DNA of 64,000 nt from positions 6,209,001-6,273,000 of the forward strand of contig NC_134029.1 in assembly GCF_964204645.1 (NCBI RefSeq), read 5' to 3'. This document shows, piece after piece, positions 26,301 through 37,726 of this stretch; positions within the stretch are counted from its first letter, which is position 1, and every line of letters begins with the position of its first letter. Origin of the DNA: Tubulanus polymorphus (taxonomy: Eukaryota > Nemertea > Palaeonemertea > Tubulaniformes > Tubulanidae). A program made the position numbers and the translations under genes. The notes beneath the pieces were generated by a model. The model was not told where the DNA came from, ran no database searches, and worked only from the letters and a program-made list of their open reading frames with translations.

Positions 26301-28544
26301 GTTGTCACCACTGAGACTGTAGGGGGCGCTGTGGACGTAGGTTTTGGTGGTCTCAGTGTTTGTTTGATTGTAAGCGGGTGTGTCGCGATAAATACGAATA
26401 TTGTCGCTTTGTGGAGACAGGACGTGATTCATCTGTCTATTATTTACTGTTTTCTCCGGAATTGTGATATAGATTGAATTATAAGCTGATTTCATACCTT
26501 TCTGTTTTTCTGCTTCAACTTGTTCGCTCGTCGTGTGTGTGGTTGATACACTCGTTATTGACTTGGAAATTGGACGTATTTCGACTTCGTTTACAGGTTG
26601 TTCGATTTCTTGTTCTACATAAACGTTTATCTCTCTATCAGTCGTAACCGGCTTCTCTTCGACCAACGGCGGTTCGTAACTCATACGTTTAACGATGCCT
26701 CTTATTTTTGGTAAATCATCTAGATTCGTCTTTTTATCGGCGAATGTTTGTTGAAGCGGTTCCTCTTCGACTTCGCGGTATTCTTCCACGTTTATCTCCG
26801 GTACAATTTCTACTTTATGGTGCTCGGGTTTCGGTGACGCCTTGCTACTTTTGGCCTCCGCAGGTTTGCTCTGGTACAGGGGGTTCTGTCGACGGACGTG
26901 ATAATTCGGTTTAAAAATGTTGTCCGAATTGTTACCCTTTTTTCCTTTTTTATGCTTTTTCGACGATTTCTCATTTTCCGACGGATCAGAATCCCGATGG
27001 ACGCGAACTATACGCTTAGTAGTTTCTATATTATCTTGTATTTCTTTGCGGGAATTGTGCGGGCTTTTCTGAACCTTAACGCCGACGGGCTGTGGCTTCT
27101 CATAACCATTAGTGACGTACTCGGTCTTCGCAACTTGCGTTTTTGCAGAGTGATTATTTGGCGCGTACTTTTCATGCTTGATGTGATGTTGTTTGCGAAT
27201 CATTTTCGGAGATATCGCTCGGAGAATGTTCGGTTTGCCATTCTCTCGTTTGACCACACGGACGTACTGATCGCCATTGTTTAGAGTAGGATTTTCAGCG
27301 TGATTTTCGGCTTTCACCGCTCGACTCTCAAGAAACCGGACATTATCAACGCGCGCAGGCTCAGATCGTTCAACTCGGATAACAGCATTGTTAAGATTCG
27401 GAATCTTATCAGCCTTGCCGCCTCCTTCCTTTTTAATGACTACGTTTTTATATCGCTTTTGTCCATTGTCCTCTGTTACTATCTTCGCGGGGATAGAGTT
27501 ATCGTCGCTCGTAGATGAACTACGACTTTCGATGCGGTACCTTTGTGGAATGTTATTCGAATCTTCAACAACTACGACCTTTTGTACGCCGCCGTGACCA
27601 GTGTCTAGATCACCGACTTTGATTCGTTTGCCTTCGATAACAACGATCTTATTCCCACTTTCGTCGTAATCTACGCGAACATTTGCCGTGTCTTTGTCAA
27701 CTTTTCCGTGTTCGTTGCCCATGTCGGTGGTAACGTAATCCAATTTGCGTTGATCTAGATCAGCATTCGATTTGTAGCGTTTTTCTAACGATTCCAAGCG
27801 TCTCAATCGTCTGTCGACGTCGGTTCCGTCACCGAATTTATTCAACAGCTCCTCTGTTTTGCCTTTCGTCAACACTCGTACCGAATCCGGCGAAGATGTC
27901 TGCGCAGCATAAAAATGTTTTGGATTTTCGAATTTTTCCTTCGTTTTTGATACACTGCCGCGTCTGACTACCCGCTTAATATGTCTAGCTTCTGTGGGAT
28001 TAGTCAAATAGATGTTCAAGTCGATACTTGCAGGCTCGCTTACAGCGTAACTACTGGCATTTCCGCTCGTGGTCGCTAAGCTAACGGGCTCACTGATGAC
28101 CATGGAACTGGCCATAGAACCAGAGCTCGGGAACGACTCGTCTTCGCTACTGTATACATTGCTTGTGTGAACTGCTCGTTGCTTATAGCGGGTATGTGAG
28201 TCACGAACATGGCCACGAACATTTTGAGTACTCTCGACATTTTCAGGCAATCTAGAAGTTGTCGATACCGATCTTAATTCAGTTACACGAGGACCCTTCA
28301 CCGTTTGAACGTTCGCCTGGTTTTCATTTATTCCGTACCCAATCATGGTGTCAGCGGTTGGTACCATAACACTCATTGGGGCGTATCCGTCGTAATAAAC
28401 ACTGCTTTCTTCGTGTTCCATGTCTTTTATACTTCTTGACTTGGGAGTTTCCTTTGACATCTTTTTCCCACCTTTTCTTTCTCTGCGAAACCGACGCCTA
28501 GCGTCACTGGTCTTTTGCTTCGTGTCTTTTGGCTTTCTTAACAT
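23323..28544 (-). CDS. large charged, mostly disordered protein of unknown function
   Basis: Exon 1 runs 28544-25613, from ATG at 28544. A GTGGGT donor in phase 1 joins the acceptor before 24245, and exon 2 runs 24245-23323 to the stop, giving 1284 aa. Reading through the donor instead gives a 998-aa product ending at 25548, a possible alternative form. The N-terminus is very basic. The middle is rich in Lys, Glu, Ser and Asn, with short basic-acidic blocks such as RRLRRLESLEKRYKS. A PPPPP stretch sits near the end of exon 1. Exon 2 has SREWYKNMM and a Ser-rich tail. The WYK segment faintly recalls SoHo-type adaptor proteins, but not enough to name it. No catalytic domain, signal peptide or membrane segment is evident. 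Both exons share LSRRE-ETF type motifs, which supports one gene. A cytoskeletal or scaffold role is only a guess. Confidence 0.72.
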
Positions 28545-30418
28545 TTTGCAACTTTTTTTTTAGCAAATCGCCATCTGTAACACGTATTTAAATATGTAGT
28601 AAATGACATATATAACATCTAAATTGAGGGGAATTTACCAGACATTCTTGTACCTCATACATTGAAATAAAGTTCCTCAGTAGTATATAAAGGTGTAACC
28701 GTTTTTGGCGTTACTCACCTGTATATTCAAGACGTGGGTGGTAACATACGCGCTCAAAGAAAATTACAACTCCCTATAACAAATATTCCGAACGTGATCT
28801 TCACGAATTCCATCGTTGTCTCAATATAGAATCTGCGCTACATTGTCGAATCTCAAATCCGCTAACGAGTAATTTCTGTGTATATGCAGTTCATTAGAGT
28901 GAGAAATACGTGATCAGTTTTCTCGAAGTGTCGAATTGTTTAACAGTGCTGGGTGCGCATGTAAAGCAACTAACAATGCCCGGCGGACAAGATTCTAACC
29001 GGTCTATATATAATGCGTCAATAGGCAGTCATTTTTTTCAATTACCACGGATTTCATTATGAAATTTGTAAAACCTTCCAACTCCGATCAACAGTGACGA
29101 TTCGTTTTAACACATTCAGGCTGGATATATAATGTGTTTAAATAGGTCGCAAATAGAATATAAAGAATTTCAGAAAATTAAAGTCGATCTCGAACTTTTT
29201 CGTAATGTTGACAGATTTCACAAACGTAAACCCAATCCATATAAATCCCATTCGGATCGTGCTTCGAAATATCACATTAGGAGTATAAACTGAAAATAAT
29301 AACAGTGATCGTTTATCAAAAGATAAATATAAAAATATTGCACAAGAAAGAAATGCGGGTAAATTGGGTCACACGCAGGAATGTCATTCGGTTAGCACGT
29401 TCGAATTGACTTGAAGCTCGTTTTTAGATTTTAAACTGGTCTGACGACATATTTTGATCACTGATAAAAAAATCAACAACATCCTTCCCATATAGATAAT
29501 CATATCTGGGTTAATAAGATAAATGCAAACTCTATAGTTCGTTTTCACAATACGGTCTTAAATCGTCGTATTTCTGCGTGGGACCTGTAAGTGTAAAAAA
29601 TAATGTAATCACATGAGTTGTTTATGCTCGATAATTCACATATTTTTCACACCATTTTTCTGATTACCTGCTACAAGTGGCTATTGGTAAGCAGCTACGA
29701 GCTTTTGGAATAAACCTTTAATCATCTGTGTTTTCTACAAACACTATGAAAATGGTGCGATTGCGCACTTGCTTTAAATATTGTCGTGGACGTCATTAGG
29801 TTCAATGACATATCTACCAATCTAAGACCAGCTTTGGATTAGTTTCAATTCATCTCGATTTTTTTGAAAGGTTCCCCTAGTAGAATGAAATTAAAAATGT
29901 TTCAAACACATTCATCCGAGTGTTTTTTGGCTAATGTAAATTCCTAGATAAAGATGGCTATGTAATTTCTCACGCCCACTGCCGTAGATTCATCTTCTCT
30001 AGGATGTATTCACCCGTACCCTCGATCCAACGTACTTGTACAACGCGTGAAGTGTTCTTCAAAGAGAAAATATTTAACAACAATTGCACAATGACCACTT
30101 GATCCCTTTTCTATATGGGTGTGTTTCTCCAGTACTGGATATCTAAAAATACAATACTGCGATTCGGAATAGAAATAGCTGTACATTTATTCTGTAAAAA
30201 GAGGAGTTAGACGCGTGTCTTTTTTTCGTGTGGATCTGTAATATGGGATCATCAAATGAAAGAAGCGTCAGATGATAAGTTGACAGAAAGTCTTTATTTG
30301 AAAGCTGATCAAGTAAGTTTGCAAACATTCCAGGAATCTTTCAAATTCTCGAAAGAATACCTGGATATCATGTCTCTATTTCTTTGGTTTTTTATAGATG
30401 TGTTCATGAATCACGATC
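28545..30418. other. intergenic region between the disordered-protein gene and the glycosyltransferase
   Basis: No coding exon is supported. A short ATG-led open frame at 30256, followed by GTAAGT (from 30313) and an acceptor ending at 30397, could be a 5' leader exon of the glycosyltransferase. It cannot add protein sequence, because a TGA at 30407 lies in frame just before the ATG at 30419. Confidence 0.45.
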
Positions 30419-32893
30419 ATGGGTGTTGTGTGGCTAAGAAGGGCTATCTTTTTCACTGGATTGATTGTAATCTGGCTTACATTGGTCGTCCTGAACTGTT
30501 TGAATATAGACTGGGCTAGTTTACAAAACCTGAGAAGCAGCGAAGCTATTCAAACGTACGCGATCGTAGCGATGACATGCGTCCTCCATCTGGGAGTAGC
30601 TGACGCCCTACTCCGCACTGTGGTAGTAATCATCCGCGGATGTAGTACGAGGCAGACCGGGTTACGAATGGCAGACGGATCGAAACTCAAACTAGTCATC
30701 AATTACAACTTATTGGCAATATCGGAAGAATGTATCGACCAGACGTTTACGAACATGTATCAAACGTTTATGAATAATCTATCACCGAACGTGACTTTAG
30801 TTTTAGTAAGTACGACTCCCACCGACGAACTTCGCGAATACTCGCTCGCCCAGGTGGCTGAATATCGGCTGCGGATCTACGACCGGCTGATTGCAGAGGG
30901 CGAATTATTTCTGGAAGGTCGTTTCAAAGCGGTCGATTCGCATAGACTTCATCATTTTTGGTTCGATCTTTGCGACCATTTTGGTCTCACCTACGTACAA
31001 GAGAAGTTAGCCGAATTATGCAGTCGTCACAGCTACGAATTCATCTGCGTCCATCGAGTGTCAAATGTCTTGAAAAAATGTGGGCAATATCAGGACCTAA
31101 TACTTTTATCGGAAGGCGAGGATCAAGCGTATACCTACACGGAAAAATGCCTGTATGGTAAATTTTGCCGGCACCACGGGGAACCTTTATTCCAAAACAC
31201 ACCCGATTCTAGAAGACTCGATGGTCGTCATTTCGATTACACGCTAGTTTTAGATAGCGACACCGTCGTACCGAGAGGTACAGCTTTACAACTCCTAGCC
31301 GCCGCCGCGGGGAACCCACGTCTTGCCGTTATCCAACCGAATATAAAACTGGAATTGCCGAAAGAAGCGACCTTCTTCATGTATCTGGAGCGTGTAAGAA
31401 ACGAGTTGACAACGGCCGAAAACAATGCCATTACAAATTTCTTAGGTCAAACTTTATTCTGCGGCAAAGCCTTAATTAATAATCAGTTATACGTAGATAA
31501 AATCATAGGTAGTCCGGTGAACCAATTGGAAATGATACCAGTTGACGTCATGAGTCACGACACATACGAATCGTTGATTTTGCACCCGTTTCCGTTAACA
31601 TCGGTTTCGTTAAAGGAACAACCCACTACAAATCTCATCACGTGGTCTCACAGACAACAACGATGGACTACGGGGGAAGTGATCAACGCCACCTATATTT
31701 GGAACTTGACATTCGGAATGCTGATTCGCTTGCTAAGAATCGTATTTTGGTGTAATTGCTGCGAGCCATTCCGGCGCGTGCGCAATTACCCGCCTTGTAA
31801 CCTCACCGGGCTTTACCTCGTGGCTAAAATTCATTTCAGTTTATTCATAAAACCATTCCTGATAACGTACATATTGCTGCACAGTTTTCTCTACGGAGTT
31901 AAGTTTCGCTATCCGTATATTCCACTAGGCGGTGCATTGGTCGTATGGTTGTTTCTTCCGCGTTTATTCGTCTTCCGAAGAAATCTGCTGAAATATTTGC
32001 CGCTGGAATTGTTGACGTCGATCTTGCAACAAACCTCTGATATCTTTGTCGGTACGTACCGTCTACTCGTGGGCATCGTCGCTGCGTTGTCCCGCCACCC
32101 GCTGAAATGGCTGCCACAGCGCATAATCGAACAGAAATACGAAGTGAAATCGAACTGCGGAATTTTTCTCGACTCGTTGCGTGTGTTCGGTATTTATGCC
32201 CTCGTCGCTTCTATAGCGTGTTTCACACTCGTTCTCGTAGACTTATACGGAATTTACTCGTCGTATTTATTGATATACGTAATGCTGGGAATAATTTCAC
32301 TGCTGCCGATTTATTGTTTCCTGACGGGGCTGTCGCCGATGTGCGGTCGACGTAAAGTATTCAAATTACATCTCAGTCCACCGTGCAACCATGCGCTAGA
32401 ACTGTCCAGTGTTAAACGCATTTACAGCATCGATACTTTGGTCAGACGACGGATGGAAGATTCCGATTTATCGGAACAGAATTTTGATCTATTTCACGCT
32501 GTGCAGCCAAGCGTTGACGACCATTCAAATTGCAGTATTTGTCATATGAGTTACGCAAATGAAATACTACCATCTGTCGAAGATGGACTCGGGCACTTCT
32601 CGGGGAATGGCCACGTGAATTCCGGTTTCGAATCCAATTTTACTCTCTACGAACAACCGTGGCATATTGATGGCCAATTTCCCGGTATTCACACGCGACA
32701 CTTCGATAGTGAAAATAACGAATTGACTCATCGTATATCAGTGGACACAATTAGTCTGTCTGAATTCCGCCCAATCAAAGAATCATTACAATCGTCAACA
32801 TCATCGTCATCATTATGTTCATCATCTTTATCATCATCACAGACGGAATCAGATTTTCTCCCTAATGGAGTGATCGGTGCCCATTTCTCTTAA
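30419..32893 (+). CDS. multi-pass GT2 processive glycosyltransferase, OpgH/MdoH-like
   Basis: A single uninterrupted exon encodes 824 aa; an in-frame TGA twelve bases upstream fixes the start. Two membrane segments (about 6-27 and 43-66) precede a cytosolic GT2 domain. The nucleotide-sugar motif is DSD at residues 279-281, in the stretch YTLVLDSDTVV; AVIQPNIKLEL follows. The acceptor-site aspartate lies in SHDTYES (Asp381) and the processive motif RQQRW is at 412-416. Several membrane helices fill about 430-660, then a Ser-rich cytosolic tail. The VMSHDTYE ... LKEQP ... HRQQRW spacing fits bacterial glucan synthase OpgH better than chitin, cellulose or hyaluronan synthase as I know them. The product polymer is unknown. 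The lack of introns contrasts with its spliced neighbours and suggests retroposition or old transfer. AATAAA at 33067-33072 is a plausible poly(A) signal. Confidence 0.85.
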   Translation: MGVVWLRRAIFFTGLIVIWLTLVVLNCLNIDWASLQNLRSSEAIQTYAIVAMTCVLHLGVADALLRTVVVIIRGCSTRQTGLRMADGSKLKLVINYNLLAISEECIDQTFTNMYQTFMNNLSPNVTLVLVSTTPTDELREYSLAQVAEYRLRIYDRLIAEGELFLEGRFKAVDSHRLHHFWFDLCDHFGLTYVQEKLAELCSRHSYEFICVHRVSNVLKKCGQYQDLILLSEGEDQAYTYTEKCLYGKFCRHHGEPLFQNTPDSRRLDGRHFDYTLVLDSDTVVPRGTALQLLAAAAGNPRLAVIQPNIKLELPKEATFFMYLERVRNELTTAENNAITNFLGQTLFCGKALINNQLYVDKIIGSPVNQLEMIPVDVMSHDTYESLILHPFPLTSVSLKEQPTTNLITWSHRQQRWTTGEVINATYIWNLTFGMLIRLLRIVFWCNCCEPFRRVRNYPPCNLTGLYLVAKIHFSLFIKPFLITYILLHSFLYGVKFRYPYIPLGGALVVWLFLPRLFVFRRNLLKYLPLELLTSILQQTSDIFVGTYRLLVGIVAALSRHPLKWLPQRIIEQKYEVKSNCGIFLDSLRVFGIYALVASIACFTLVLVDLYGIYSSYLLIYVMLGIISLLPIYCFLTGLSPMCGRRKVFKLHLSPPCNHALELSSVKRIYSIDTLVRRRMEDSDLSEQNFDLFHAVQPSVDDHSNCSICHMSYANEILPSVEDGLGHFSGNGHVNSGFESNFTLYEQPWHIDGQFPGIHTRHFDSENNELTHRISVDTISLSEFRPIKESLQSSTSSSSLCSSSLSSSQTESDFLPNGVIGAHFS

Positions 32894-33066
32894 AAAAAAT
32901 GGGAGTTCAATACTTAAAATCCCCAAATGAACTGGATCCCGGGCATATGGTTCATTTTAGGAGATAGAGGCAGACGGTCTAGACATAAACGTACTAGACG
33001 TAAAGGTATCACGACTTAATCACAGAATATGTAGGCATTCAAGCGTATAAAATACATTGTTGTAGA

Positions 33067-33072
33067 AATAAA
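33067..33072 (+). terminator. poly(A) signal for the glycosyltransferase
   Basis: An AATAAA hexamer lies 174 bases after the glycosyltransferase stop codon, in sequence with no coding potential and before the convergent gene ending at 33462. Position and strand fit mRNA 3'-end formation. Confidence 0.5.
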
Positions 33073-33461
33073 TCATTTTTATTCCAATCGTTTTTGGTAA
33101 TTCTAACAAATTCATCATTTACAGCTTGCAAACCCTACAATACTAGTTATAAATATTCACGCAATGTCACCTACGTCAAAAAATTTAATTGAGACATCAT
33201 TTTAACTATTCGTATCATTACACATAACATCAGAATATACATCACACATGAATTATATATCCATTGTCGTTCTGATGTTTTACTATTTTGGTTAAGAATA
33301 AGGTACCAGCAACGTCCGAGTTCCTACTAGAAAAGCTGGTGGATCATCACTTGTCACAATAGTATTGCCGGTATCTAATGAAAGTGGTAAATCTAGGCGA
33401 AAACACATGAAACATGGTCATATAGTTACATCATCGGCAAACGAAGATGATAAATGTATCG

Positions 33462-34343
33462 TCAGATTCTAGCGAATTCAAATTCACGGGACATATTATT
33501 GTTCCACAAGTTGAAATTATGGATCGGGTCGATTCGCAAAGTGTGAACACGCGCTGATGTAACAGTCTGTCCATCTTTCTTCCTTATCGTATCTAGAATA
33601 TCCATCGCGTTCTGGAAACGATATGACATAATCAGTTGTTTGAACAATTTACTGTCTTTGGCCAGTTTCGGAATTTTGTCACTTGTTAACTCGGAAACTG
33701 CTCGAGGTCCGAGCCCTGGTTGATGTTGAATCGTAATTGCCATGGCAGGAACCAACTGCATGTTGTTGTGGTTGTTGCGGTGTTTCTGTACCGCTTCGAT
33801 CGCGAGTTGTTTCTCGTTTTCGGTTTGAGTTTCCAGTTCGGGCGGCGGTCGTATGGACAGACGAGAATTACTAACAGGCGGGGATGACGTTCTGCTCAAA
33901 ACGTTCTGATATTCCGGGAAGACGTCCGTAATGCGCTCATACAGAATATCCTCGTAACATTTCATTGCAGCGTACTGCGCCTCGGCAGAGAGCAGGGATA
34001 GGAAACGAGGGGTGGGCGGCAACTCGATACGCTCTTCTTCCAGTATCGATGACGTCGCCGAATCCCGTCTGCTTTGTTGACGCGGGAAACCTTTGAAAAC
34101 GCGATTGATCGACGTGCGTCGACCGAACATACCAGCATGGCTGATGTTGGTAATGCTCGGTCGGCCGATACCGGCTCGCGACGATCGACGACCGGGATAC
34201 AGTGTCTGTTCCGACGAGTCCCTTCGCTCCTCGTCCTTATGAAAAGCCACTGCTTTCGTATGTCCGCTAGACTGTGAGCAAACGCTCGTCCTGCGACTAG
34301 CCGGCTGCGTTTGAATGTTCGGTAGCTTGTTTCTATCGCCCAT
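33462..34343 (-). CDS. unrecognised 293-aa protein
   Basis: A single open frame from ATG at 34343 encodes 293 aa. The first 100 residues are basic and Ser/Arg-rich, with phosphorylation-like RRTS, RRSSR, RRDS and RRTSIN motifs. A predicted helical stretch follows (FLSLLSAEAQYAAMKCYEDI), then a Pro-rich linker. The C-terminal part, SKLFKQLIMSYRFQNAMDI followed by LDTIRKKDG, looks like a folded helical segment. No signal peptide or membrane helix is present. Length, composition bias and a clean start argue that it is real, but I cannot assign a family. It is convergent with the glycosyltransferase and may share its 3' region. Confidence 0.65.
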   Translation of the reverse strand: MGDRNKLPNIQTQPASRRTSVCSQSSGHTKAVAFHKDEERRDSSEQTLYPGRRSSRAGIGRPSITNISHAGMFGRRTSINRVFKGFPRQQSRRDSATSSILEEERIELPPTPRFLSLLSAEAQYAAMKCYEDILYERITDVFPEYQNVLSRTSSPPVSNSRLSIRPPPELETQTENEKQLAIEAVQKHRNNHNNMQLVPAMAITIQHQPGLGPRAVSELTSDKIPKLAKDSKLFKQLIMSYRFQNAMDILDTIRKKDGQTVTSARVHTLRIDPIHNFNLWNNNMSREFEFARI

Positions 34344-36372
34344 TTTGAAAATTCATACGATTACACGATTAAGTCTATAATACACGATGTAATATAACCA
34401 AGTTTTAAATCAGCGATGAATAAACGCGATATCGGCTGCAGTTAGCAACGGTTGCTGGCATTATTTGAATCGACTTCCTGTTTGACAAATATTCGCCGCA
34501 AATCCAATTTCTACTAGGAGCTATCGTTAGTTTTCGTCGAAGAAATAAACGGCAATACTTCTAAACAGCTCCAGTTTTTTCGTCTTTGAGATATATATAT
34601 CACCTCTACAATCGAAAGGAAATCACCGCACGGGTTTCGACACCACTGTCTAAATATAATGAATGATTTCTGCTTTTGTTATTTACACAATGACCAACTA
34701 AACATTTCATTCAATTAATAAGCTTAATCGTGGAAGTACTCATGGGTTCATGAGTTCGCAAAACCTATACACACAATAAAATCCCGTTTTGCTGGCGTAA
34801 ATATGAAATGAGTAGCGTTGACAGCGATTCTGTTTACGATTTGAATTTTGCCGTTATTTGTATTGACAAAGTCCAGGCCCGCGTTTCGCAACGATCGGTA
34901 TCCAAACCACGGTTTCAAGTGATCAGATATTCACCAAAGTCTTAACGATGCGCGTTGTACAGTCAATTATGGTGAACTGGTGACTTTTTGCGCATTGAGG
35001 ACAAAATCGTTTCGCTTTCACGCTGGTCGCAAAGCAGACTTTCCACTGGGCGCACTGCAAAAAAGCCGAACAAATCAGTTATTAATTTTGTACGTACATA
35101 CAAAACAGCAATCATAAAAACCGGGACGCGTTGATTGTGTTAGTATGTGTATACGTCAAAGATTGACTGAAAAGCTTTAGTGTATTTCCTCGAATTCTAA
35201 CTCCCATTTATTTTCGAATAAATGTCGTCTTAATACCGACGACTAATCGATTCATCCCCTTATCAATAAGCGGCATACATTCTATTCAATATCAGCGCCG
35301 ACGCGAGTTTCTCGCAACGAGAATGTTTGATCAAAACACCAGATATTTGGCAGTTAAACAAGTCCGAACACCTGTCGAAAAAACTATACCTGTTATACCA
35401 GTTTTAAATGCGATATTTATGAAGTTCATTACACGTCTCTAAATTTTGTGCGACACGAGTCTTGGGAAATATCATGGTCTAAGAATTATTGCTTACCGAA
35501 AGAGATCGAACAGGAACAAAAATAAATGAACATTGAACTGTTTTGTTAGATGGAACGCAGGCGACATTTGAAAATGACGCTTCATAAAAATGCAATAAAA
35601 ATGTAATAAAGTATAAGATTTTTTCAATAGGTCACCGGCTAAAGTTTAGCAAATTGTACTCGGCTATATACATACCTATAATGGATGCGAATTTACTATT
35701 CGGTATAAAATGTAATTTCTTCAGATGTTATAGTTTAAATAGTTTTAATTCTTTTGGGAAGAAATTTGCCAATTTCGATGCAACGCTAAAGAATGTTTCG
35801 AAGTGATAAGGTGGCTACCGCAGTGTAAAAATGATTCATTTGCTTTAGAACGTAAACAGGTAACTATCAACTTAATAGATATTTTAAACTTTGAAAACTA
35901 GCAAAACTACTTACGCGCTTAATTTGTGGTCTCGATGTACCGGAAACTTCAGTATCGGGGAGTATCGATCGTGGTGATAGACATAATGTACTCTCTTGGA
36001 GTAACGAATATTAATGAATATAACGCTTACTGGTGGTTTCTACGCGTGTGGCCAGCGCTCCACTCGTCGACACGGAAAATTAGATTAAACCTCTTTACAC
36101 GGGCTGATTGCTCCTCGCACCCTCGTCGTTTAACAAAATAATACCCTCGTGCATGGCTGAATTAGTTAATCCCATTTTATTTCAGCTCGATATGTTCATT
36201 CGTAATCATTGAGTATAATAGTATATACGAACTGTTTCTCAATGACCATTTCATTATATTAATCCGCAACGGCTTCAATCGTTAGATCGAATTGCATTGA
36301 AATTATTATCATTAATTACAATGACCATGATTTCAAACGATATTGATTGCTTCCAATCTACATTATGAGATA

Positions 36373-36487
36373 CAGGGCACGGTTTTATAGACTGGTATTA
36401 CCTTTAATCCGGGGGCTAACACAATTCATTATCAATTGAGTTAGCCCCGGGTTAATGGTAATACTAGTCTATAAAACCGGCCCCGGG
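36373..36487. mobile_element. hairpin MITE, family A (copy 1)
   Basis: Inverted arms built on GGTTTTATAGACTGGTATTA on the left and the complement TAATACTAGTCTATAAAACC on the right, with an inner GTTAGCCCCGGGTTAA segment that also pairs. A second member of the same family lies at 58042-58136. Confidence 0.85.
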
Positions 36488-36927
36488 ACATTCCTTATTT
36501 TACCTCGACTAGACGTTGATCATATTCTCGTCTAATTTCAACAAAAATAACGCTGGAATGAAAACTTTTAGTTTGATTTAAACATGATGTATCCTTCGCA
36601 AAGCAGTTGAAGTGCATAGAGTCTGCTTTCTAAGCATCCAGCCATAATACGCATGATGCTTGTAATTATACATATGTACATATGTATATCGCATAAATGG
36701 CAAATGAATATTATCATTATTGCGTCGCGTAGATATGAAATTCGAAAATGTTACAATGTCCGTGGCTTCACGCATACTGATACGTGAGAAGTAAACGCCT
36801 ATAAGGTTCAACCAAATCGACTGGACGCAAAGGTAGCAGTGGGTTAGAATAAAGAGTATTGAGATCACAATTATTATTTGGTCAAGTCAAGCCCTTATCA
36901 AATGATCGAATGATCAAATAAAGCGTT

Positions 36928-36944
36928 CATTCATTCATTCATTC
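36928..36944 (+). repeat. (ATTC)n tail-like microsatellite
   Basis: About four ATTC units follow the sequence AATAAAGCGTTC. Short tandem tails of this type end LINE or SINE copies in many animals. No body of such an element could be recognised upstream. Confidence 0.45.
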
Positions 36945-37726
36945 AACCTTAAAAATGAAAAAAAACTGCCATTCTTTTTTATTCTTATTTTCTAGCGGGA
37001 AGGTAAATATAAATTCACATTAACAGTGACTCATATGTATGGGGAATAGTTGGGGAAAATGAATTATACATGTATATCCTATTTGATTTACTTTTTAACA
37101 TGTATATATTTGAATACCTCTATTATAGCAATTATATATTATAAATAGCGAATTTATCGATTTAACATAATAGAATATCAAATAATACTTCAAGTGAACT
37201 TATAAATACTTCCTAGTACGTGTTAATAGTCTAATCTTACATGGAAATCAATTTTTCATTATCCTCCAGTAAGTTGTGCGTTATACAGCTACAAAGATCC
37301 GTGGATGATCTTGGAAGCGAAGAAAATGGAGGTTTGTCTTAAAGATCATTCTGTAGTATTTTTCTAAGCTCTATTCATCATTCCAGTATTCTCTTCGTGA
37401 GAATATTAGGTATGAGCATATACTTTCATGTTTTTCGGTTTGAAAAACTTCACTTTCTTTTATTTATCGCTGAAATCAAGTCTTAACAACTGTGTTACTT
37501 GGCCTTGCTGTTTTGCTAATCGGTGCATTTAAAAATGGTTTTCTTTTTTCTGGATACACTTTGAATTGGGTGGAAAGAAACGACTGTATCCTAAATTAAG
37601 GCTTTACCTCGAGGAAAAATTACCTCTTTGAATGAATGATTTTATTTTTCTCTTTACTTTCGGGGTAAACTAAAAATCATTTTATGATAAAATCAATTTA
37701 TGATCGATTGTTGAATGTTCTAGCGT

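Larger units (their letters stand above)
34344..37726. other. intergenic region with one MITE and a retro-tail-like repeat
   Basis: No exon is supported over about 3.4 kb. The region contains a hairpin MITE at 36373-36487. It also has an (ATTC)n run near 36928-36944, preceded by AATAAAG, which looks like the 3' tail of a short retroelement. Confidence 0.5.

Noticed and set aside
26898-27597. Plus-strand open frames opposite the large disordered protein
   Set aside because: They are antisense shadows of a 998-codon open frame, with no domain signature or splice context.
30256-30315. Upstream ATG frame that could extend the glycosyltransferase
   Set aside because: Splicing GTAAGT to the acceptor ending at 30397 brings an in-frame TGA at 30407, so it can only be leader sequence.
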